A stretch of 20,560 bases of DNA, from contig DATIKM010000153.1 in NCBI GenBank assembly GCA_035477595.1, forward strand, positions 1-20,560. The letters are read 5' to 3'. Source of the DNA: DATIKM01 sp035477595 (GTDB lineage Bacteria > Armatimonadota > Chthonomonadetes > Chthonomonadales > CAJBBX01). The notes under the pieces were generated by a model. It was not told the origin of the DNA and made no database searches. It saw nothing but the letters and a program-made list of their open reading frames with translations. Positions 15,927 to 20,560 of the stretch are shown piece after piece. A program made the position numbers and the translations under genes. How positions within the stretch are numbered: position 1 is the first letter of the stretch; each line of letters begins with the position of its first letter.

Positions 15927-17075
15927 TCAGGCGGTCTCGATGATCTCGACGTTCGCGCGCGGTACGATGGCGTTCCGGCCGTCCTCGAGCTTCGCCTCCA
16001 GCACCCGCACCCTCGTCTCGGAGTCGACCCGCACCAGGTCTGCGGGCAGCCTGGTAACGGTGCCCAGGATGCCGAAGTAGGGCTCCCGGATCACGCGGAT
16101 CGGGGTCCCGATCGCCAGCTTCCCCGCCTCGCCTGCCGAAACCTCGGCCCGCTCCGAGGTCCGCTCGAGCGGAACGATGATCTCAGGTCGGATGACCCCT
16201 GCCCGTATCTGGGTGGCGCCGTTGATGCTGGCGGTCCGCCCCTCGAGCGACTTCAGCAGCGAGAACGTGCGGTCCGCCATGCGGATCGAGCCGAACCCCT
16301 CCGTGATCACCAGCGTCAGCGAGATCGGCTCATGCCCAGTGATCGCCACCCCGATGTCGAAGGTCGGATCCCCCAACGCATCCCGCAGCCACTGCAGCAG
16401 ATCGCGGTCCACGATGCCGCCGCACACGATGCCGGTCACGCCGATCTCCGCCGCCCGCGTGAGTGCCCCGAGCGTCGTGCAGGAGCCGCCTACGACCACC
16501 GCTCCTCTGTGCTCGGCGTGCAAATCCTCCGCCAGGAGCGGCGCCGACGCGTCCGCGACTGCGATGCGCACCACGCCTTGCCGCTCCTCGCCAACGCCAA
16601 AGATCCCCTGGATGAGCGCACCCTCGCAGCGCACAACGACGCCCTCGCCCTCGATGACGGACGCGATCTCTCCTTCAATGTAGGCGTGCTTCTCTATAGG
16701 CGTGGGCGGCTGGCGTATTCCCAGGTGGCCAGTCTGCTCCGAGATAAACTCAAGGACGCCGCCCACTGACGCTCGATGGTCGCTCCTGAGGAGCCCGAAG
16801 AGGGCCCGCGTCTGGCCAAGGATGTCGCCCTTCTCGATGACATCGCCGACCTTGACCCGCAGCAAGCCGGGCAACTCGGTCGGGTCCACGCCCATCTGCT
16901 CCGCGAGCTTTACGGTCTGCAGGATGCCCGGCAACTCTGTCCGCGCGACCACCGTGTTCGGCGAGACGCGATCGCCCACGCAGACGACGACGTCGCCTTT
17001 CAGGGGCAGTCGCCGCATCTTCTCGATGGTTGTGCGAGGGCTCACCTTCAGACCCGGTGTGTATGCAGCTCCCAC
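15927..17075 (-). CDS. Barrel-sandwich/KOW-like protein of unknown function, GlmL operon
   Basis: A 382-aa soluble protein, starting at GTG 17075 with GGAGG 5 nt upstream; an in-frame stop at 17099-17097 excludes a longer form. Residues about 10-150 resemble RnfC/biotinyl-lipoyl-type barrel-sandwich hybrid modules. KGDVVVCVGDRVSPNTVVARTELPG and RVKVGDVIEKGDILGQT are two paired G-(D/E)-x-V hairpins, and IEGEIASVIEGEGVVVRCEGALIQGIFG follows. The middle (165-260) looks like an alpha/beta nucleotide-type fold: GAVVVGGSCTTLGALTRAAEIGVTGIVCGG. The C-terminus (about 319-380) has GTPIRVIREPYFGILGTV, a KOW/SH3-like hairpin, with a final strand EDGRNAIVPRANVEII. There is no signal peptide or transmembrane helix and no clear catalytic motif. 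I recall similar proteins beside GlmL homologues in other phyla but know of no assigned function. It is the last gene of the operon, 21 nt after the pseudopilin-like gene. Confidence 0.85.
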   Translation of the reverse strand: MGAAYTPGLKVSPRTTIEKMRRLPLKGDVVVCVGDRVSPNTVVARTELPGILQTVKLAEQMGVDPTELPGLLRVKVGDVIEKGDILGQTRALFGLLRSDHRASVGGVLEFISEQTGHLGIRQPPTPIEKHAYIEGEIASVIEGEGVVVRCEGALIQGIFGVGEERQGVVRIAVADASAPLLAEDLHAEHRGAVVVGGSCTTLGALTRAAEIGVTGIVCGGIVDRDLLQWLRDALGDPTFDIGVAITGHEPISLTLVITEGFGSIRMADRTFSLLKSLEGRTASINGATQIRAGVIRPEIIVPLERTSERAEVSAGEAGKLAIGTPIRVIREPYFGILGTVTRLPADLVRVDSETRVRVLEAKLEDGRNAIVPRANVEIIETA

Positions 17076-17096
17076 ATACGCCTCCGTTGTTGTCGG

Positions 17097-17735
17097 CTAG
17101 AACCGCCGCCCTGCGAGCGCGGCAAGCTGCTCGTCTGTTCGCCATGCCGGGCTCAGATCGCCGAGCACGGCGCCGCCCGTCTTCCGCGGCACGTTGTGCG
17201 GGCGCGTCATCGCCTCGCGAACGTCGTCCCAGTTCCACATCGGCAGGGCCTGGTTGTGCGCTGAGCCATGCCTTTCCACCACGAGCGCCGCCCGCTCGAG
17301 GCGACCCAGCTTCCGCCTGCGCGCCTGCGCCTCCGGCTCAGTCTGGCGCACGGCTACGGCAAGACCCGAGCATGCCTCGTTATAGACGTAGCTGGTGACC
17401 CCTCTCCCACGGTCACGCGGGCATCGGAAGTACGCCTCCACCCGGAAACCGGAGCCGGTGGCGGCCGCCATGCTCGAAAGGGCGGCGTCCATCCAGTTGC
17501 TGGCCACTGGCAGGGTGGAGTCCCAGTCGTCCGTGTAGAGCCGTATGGCCTTGCCAATCCGTAGTAGGTTCGACTGGCAGACCTGGAAGTCGCGCGTCTC
17601 GACGAGCCCGATGTAGAACGGGCGGAGCACGACAAACAGGAGCAGGCACACGGCGCCCACAACGATCTGCTGGATGCGCCTGAGCTCTCGCGCGCCCAGC
17701 CGGAGCGTGGAGCGCCGCGAAGCTGGCTCTGGCAT
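17097..17735 (-). CDS. Pseudopilin-like membrane protein
   Basis: A 212-aa protein. ATG 17735 directly abuts the TAG of the upstream methyltransferase, and AAGGAGG about 8 nt before it lies inside that gene, so translation is coupled. Residues 1-20 are basic and cytoplasmic; 23-44 form one transmembrane helix (QIVVGAVCLLLFVVLRPFYIGL). An exported domain follows with CQSNLLRIGKAIRLYTDDWDSTLP (53-76), matching the C.SNL.QIG.A...Y..D.D..LP core of the DUF1559-like/H-X9-DG pseudopilins common in Planctomycetota and Armatimonadota. FRCPRD at 103-108 matches their usual CP motif. The expected C-terminal RHNGGAN..F.DGHV box is reduced to RPHNVPRKTGGAVLGDLSPAW. The prepilin peptidase site (G-F-T-L-I-E) is absent, so it is probably a permanently anchored relative, not a processed pilin. 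Confidence 0.8.
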   Translation of the reverse strand: MPEPASRRSTLRLGARELRRIQQIVVGAVCLLLFVVLRPFYIGLVETRDFQVCQSNLLRIGKAIRLYTDDWDSTLPVASNWMDAALSSMAAATGSGFRVEAYFRCPRDRGRGVTSYVYNEACSGLAVAVRQTEPEAQARRRKLGRLERAALVVERHGSAHNQALPMWNWDDVREAMTRPHNVPRKTGGAVLGDLSPAWRTDEQLAALAGRRF

Positions 17736-18572
17736 CTACGGGACCTCCTTGGTGCAGCGCGCCAGGTAGTGGTACACCAGCGCGCCGGTCATCCGCTCAA
17801 CCCTTAGCCCCTCGCTCAGGAGCGCGCACAACTCGGGGCGCCGAAAGCGATGGTAGAAGATGCCGCCGGCGTGGGCGCCCGATCGCGCGCGCATCAACCG
17901 CATCAGGAGATTGTACTGGTATGCCGATACCGCCGCCTTTCCACCGGCCGACAGGACCCGCGCGAACTCCCCGACGGCCGCCTTGCGGCTCTGCTCCGTC
18001 GGTACGTGCTCCAGTACCTGACAGCTTACCAGGCGGGTGAACACGCCATCCCTGAAAGGCAAGCGACAGATATCGGCCTGCAACAGCGTGACGTTGCGCA
18101 CACCGTTCTTGTGCAACTTGGCGGCATTGAGGCGCAGCGACTCCATCGAGAAGTCCACGGCGACCAGGCGATGGCATCGGCTCGCGCACGCGGTCGTCAT
18201 GCGCCCTGTCCCGCAGCCGGCCTCGAGCACCACGTCGCTGGCGCGTGGCTGCAGATAGCGGAGGGTCAGCGGCACCTCGGCGAGGCCAAACAGGGCCAGG
18301 TGCCACATCCTGTCATAGGCGCCGGCCTGCTCGTCGCGCGCGCGCATCTCGCTTCGCTTCCAGCGCTCCGCGTCATCCGCAGACCCGGTGGCAGCGCCTA
18401 GCTGCTCCGGCAGTAGGCGAGCGATCCCCTGCTCCACCGGGTAGCTGCGGCCACAGGAGCAGCGCAGCTCGCCCTCCATCACCCGGGCAGCAGATGGGGA
18501 GCGGGACGCCAACTCCAGCGGAGACGCGCGGCAGGCAGGGCACGCCAGCATGTCGAGATCGGCGACGTGCAA
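17736..18572 (-). CDS. Class I SAM methyltransferase with N-terminal Trm112-like zinc ribbon
   Basis: A 278-aa protein. TTG 18572 is chosen as start: GGAGG formed by the last codons of the upstream gene lies 6 nt before it, and the upstream stop is only 2 nt away. A longer frame to 18611 would overlap that gene and adds only a low-complexity leader. Residues 9-55 are a Trm112-like zinc ribbon (LACPAC at 9-14, LRCSCGRSYPV at 36-46; the second pair is CxC). SAM motif I is VVLEAGCGTGRMT (114-126), with the acidic residue D140 in LVAVDFS, then LQADICRLPFRDGVF and QVLEHV. This is the UbiE/Methyltransf_11 architecture for a small-molecule or lipid substrate, which cannot be named. A proline-poor hydrophobic segment near the C-terminus may contact membrane. 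It is coupled both upstream and downstream in the operon. Confidence 0.85.
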   Translation of the reverse strand: MHVADLDMLACPACRASPLELASRSPSAARVMEGELRCSCGRSYPVEQGIARLLPEQLGAATGSADDAERWKRSEMRARDEQAGAYDRMWHLALFGLAEVPLTLRYLQPRASDVVLEAGCGTGRMTTACASRCHRLVAVDFSMESLRLNAAKLHKNGVRNVTLLQADICRLPFRDGVFTRLVSCQVLEHVPTEQSRKAAVGEFARVLSAGGKAAVSAYQYNLLMRLMRARSGAHAGGIFYHRFRRPELCALLSEGLRVERMTGALVYHYLARCTKEVP

Positions 18573-18574
18573 GC

Positions 18575-20404
18575 TCAGCCTCCGGCCGGGAGGCCCATGG
18601 CCCCGAGCCACTCCCGCAGCTTCCGGAGCCGGGTCGCGTCGTCCGATGGCAGGTGCAAGGGACGCCCACGCGCGTCAATGACAACGCCGACGACGCCGCC
18701 GGTAACCGTCACCGTGCGGGCCCGTCCGCGCCCTGCCCCAACGTCGAAGCCGCGCGCCGGCTGCAGTGTAGCCTCATGCCTTGGGGGCACGTTGGCTCCG
18801 CCCGTCTCATCGCCGCCAGAGCCCAGCGGGATCACCCGGACAGATCCAAAGGGCACCGCCACACTGTGATCGCCGATCGTGACGGTGACACATGCATCAC
18901 CCTCGCGGGCAGTGCCGACGGGCGCGATGCACGTGCCCAGGTAGACGAGGCAGTCACGCTCAAACACCTGCGTGGCGGCCTCCGGCTGGACCGTCGAGAG
19001 GATCCCCAGCTGCGGCATCATGAAGATGGAATCCACCGTGAGGAGCGTGACGCCCTCCGGCTGGTACGCGTCCATCATCATCAGGGCCGACTGCGCCCGA
19101 CGCGGTGCGTGCGAGAGCACGCCGCCGCTCCCGACGATCATGTCGAGCGCCATCATGTTGACGAGGGTCTTGCCGGTCGCTTCCTGAGAGAGGGCCTCGC
19201 CGATGTCGCGCTGCTGTTGGATCCCCGTCAGGCCGCGGGCGAGCGACTTGTGGTGCTCGAATGCCAGCCGTAACGCCTCACGCGCGACGGCCTGCTCAAG
19301 GAGGAGGTCCTCCATGCGCTGTGGGATGGTGGTGGGCCGCACCATCTTGTTGCGGAGGCAGTTGCGCATGTCGGCCTCCGTGATGTCCACAGGAAGCCAC
19401 CGCCGGATCCCGGCCGCGCCGGCCTCGGTCAGGACGTTGCAGATGGAGTAGCTCATCCCGAGGTTCGCGGACACGGTGCGGTTGTAGACGCTCTGCCCGC
19501 CTGGTCCGCGGAAGACGGAGAACACGTCGGTGGTGGCGCCGCCGATGTCGACCCCCAGGACCTGCATGTCGCGCTGTGCGGCGATCGTCTGCATGATCTT
19601 CCCGACCGCATTCGGCGTAGACATGATGCCTGTGCTCACCCAGCTGGAGAGCTTGCCGTAACCCGGCGCCTGCTGCATCACGTGCTCGAGGAAGAGGTCG
19701 TGGATCGCCTCCCGTGCGGGCAGCAGATTCTCGCGCTCCAGGGTCGGGCGCAGGTTGCCAACCTGACGCAGTGCGACGCGACCGTCGAGGAGCTTGGCCA
19801 CGGGCGCGTAGGCCTCCCGGTTGCCCGCGTAGATGACTGGCAGGGACATCCCGACTCCCAGGCGCGGCCGGGGATCCGCCGAAACCAACATCTCGGCCAG
19901 CTCGACAAGGTGGTTCACCGTGCCGCCATCGGTGCCGCCGGACATCAGAATCATGTCCGGCCGGAGCTGGCGGATACGCTCTACCTTCTGGTACTCCTTA
20001 CGGCCATCATCCACCGCGATCACGTCGATGATAATCGCGCCCGCGCCTAGGGCCGCCCGCTGGGCGCTCTCCGCCGACATCGCCTTGACCACTCCGGCCA
20101 CCGTCATCTGCAGCCCGCCACCGGCGCTCGATGTGGACAGGTAGAGGTCTACGCCTTCATTCTCGCCGCGCGTGGGAGTGATGACGCGGCCGTCAGGACC
20201 GATCAGGCGCCGCCCGGAGAGCTCCTCTACCTCCCGGACCGCATTGAGGACACCGACGGTCACATCATCAAAGGGCGCCTCAACCGTCGTTGGCGCCTCG
20301 CCGCGCACGATTAGCCGGTACTCGTCGTCGCGCTTCTCGATCAGGATAGCTTTGGTGGTGGTGCTGCCGCAGTCGGTCGCGAGGATGCTTCGCACTACTG
20401 ACAT
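18575..20404 (-). CDS. GlmL/MutL-like ASKHA ATPase (extended form)
   Basis: A 609-aa protein of the GlmL/MutL family, the ASKHA-fold relatives that accompany adenosylcobalamin-dependent glutamate mutase and are thought to protect or reactivate it. The phosphate-1 loop is DCGSTTTK (11-18), the phosphate-2 loop is DIGGATTD (286-293), and the adenosine motif is GSGG (425-428). Other family signatures are STSSAGGGLQMTVAG (90-104), MSGGTDGG (154-161) and SADPRPRLGVGMSLPVIYAGN. Clostridial GlmL is about 460 residues. This one has about 130 more after residue 480, a beta-rich region with YLGTCIAPVG and FGSVRVIPLGSGG, ending in a Leu/Arg helix. Start ATG 20404 has only a weak GAGG far upstream. No mutase E or S subunit is in the window, so the client is unknown; it heads a tight four-gene operon. 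The family call is firm; the role in B12 enzymology is inferred. Confidence 0.88.
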   Translation of the reverse strand: MSVVRSILATDCGSTTTKAILIEKRDDEYRLIVRGEAPTTVEAPFDDVTVGVLNAVREVEELSGRRLIGPDGRVITPTRGENEGVDLYLSTSSAGGGLQMTVAGVVKAMSAESAQRAALGAGAIIIDVIAVDDGRKEYQKVERIRQLRPDMILMSGGTDGGTVNHLVELAEMLVSADPRPRLGVGMSLPVIYAGNREAYAPVAKLLDGRVALRQVGNLRPTLERENLLPAREAIHDLFLEHVMQQAPGYGKLSSWVSTGIMSTPNAVGKIMQTIAAQRDMQVLGVDIGGATTDVFSVFRGPGGQSVYNRTVSANLGMSYSICNVLTEAGAAGIRRWLPVDITEADMRNCLRNKMVRPTTIPQRMEDLLLEQAVAREALRLAFEHHKSLARGLTGIQQQRDIGEALSQEATGKTLVNMMALDMIVGSGGVLSHAPRRAQSALMMMDAYQPEGVTLLTVDSIFMMPQLGILSTVQPEAATQVFERDCLVYLGTCIAPVGTAREGDACVTVTIGDHSVAVPFGSVRVIPLGSGGDETGGANVPPRHEATLQPARGFDVGAGRGRARTVTVTGGVVGVVIDARGRPLHLPSDDATRLRKLREWLGAMGLPAGG

Positions 20405-20468
20405 GGTGGTGTGGTGACGCCTCGTTGGTTAAGGGGGCTGGCGCGAGCGCACTGCGCGCCGATGGAAT

Positions 20469-20477
20469 AGTGTAGCA
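20469..20477 (-). promoter_or_regulatory. Extended -10 promoter candidate for the GlmL operon
   Basis: On the minus strand TGC-TACACT (20477-20469) matches an extended -10 with no -35 at proper spacing. Start near 20462 gives a leader of about 58 nt to the ATG at 20404. A 10-bp perfect palindrome GACCTAGGTC (20492-20501) lies just upstream and overlaps the stop of the preceding gene; it could be an operator half or chance. Confidence 0.35.
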
Positions 20478-20494
20478 CAGAGGCCCCTTTGGAC

Positions 20495-20560
20495 CTAGGT
20501 CAGCCGGATGACTGCCACCGTCTCGCGCCTCTCGGCGACCTCGATGGGCTCCTCGCCTGT
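20495..20560 (-). CDS. C-terminal fragment of an unidentified protein (partial, continues past right edge)
   Basis: A minus-strand frame enters at 20560 and ends at TAG 20497-20495. It gives 21 residues, TGEEPIEVAERRETVAVIRLT, read here in two parts: TGEEPIEVAERRE and TVAVIRLT. The alternating charged and beta-strand pattern looks like a genuine C-terminus and the spacing to the next gene (90 bp) is normal, but the fragment is too short to assign a family. Confidence 0.45.
   Translation of the reverse strand, partial: TGEEPIEVAERRETVAVIRLT

Noticed and set aside
18573..18611. Longer start for the methyltransferase
   Set aside because: It would overlap the GlmL gene by 37 bp without a ribosome site, while TTG 18572 has GGAGG at ideal spacing.

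Overview
The window is about 20.6 kb of high-GC bacterial chromosome built around a core transcription and topology block: gyrA, then rpoB-rpoC, then a tRNA-Lys. To its left are a partial PQQ-type beta-propeller gene, a family 4 glycosyltransferase and a tiny exported protein. To its right is a compact minus-strand operon headed by a GlmL/MutL-like ASKHA ATPase. There are no mobile elements, CRISPR arrays or rRNA genes. The host cannot be fixed from sequence alone. A W-x-x-FRGP-NRDG propeller, a glycosyltransferase with an MYCGAC N-terminus, an exported pseudopilin-like protein with a CxSN...IG...Y..D..D..LP core, a GlmL homologue outside any visible mutase cluster, and an unsplit rpoC together suggest a deep non-proteobacterial lineage. 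Armatimonadota is my best guess, with Chloroflexota or another Terrabacteria group as alternatives. This is inference.

Left region (1-3406). A membrane-anchored propeller gene runs off the left edge on the minus strand. It is divergent from the glycosyltransferase, and their candidate promoters overlap within about 35 bp. A perfect 17-bp hairpin lies downstream of the glycosyltransferase. A 79-aa signal-peptide protein (minus strand) follows a roughly 400-bp stretch with no convincing gene.

Core region (3407-15795). gyrA has its own TATAAT box. rpoB starts at a TTG behind an AGGAGG and is preceded by gyrA instead of rplJ/rplL. rpoC follows after an unusually long 212-bp hairpin-rich spacer. 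Both RNA polymerase large subunits carry several lineage-type insertions: a two-CxxC zinc-ribbon-like insert and a second ~105-residue insert in beta; in beta-prime a clamp coiled-coil insert, an ~80-residue trigger-loop insert built on a tandem duplication, and an acidic ~150-residue tail. Beta also has Ser where nearly all bacteria have His at the rifampicin-contact position 526, next to a divergent fork loop 2. A strong GC-rich hairpin ends rpoBC, then a near-consensus promoter drives tRNA-Lys(UUU).

Right region (15927-20560, minus strand). Four genes are packed with gaps of 2, 0 and 21 nt: a 609-aa GlmL-like ATPase, a zinc-ribbon class I methyltransferase, a pseudopilin-like membrane protein, and a 382-aa protein combining a barrel-sandwich (RnfC/biotinyl-like) N-terminus with a KOW-like C-terminus. 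No B12-dependent mutase subunit is visible, so the ATPase's client is unknown. This operon is the best candidate here for an undescribed system. The C-terminal codons of one more minus-strand gene enter at the right edge.
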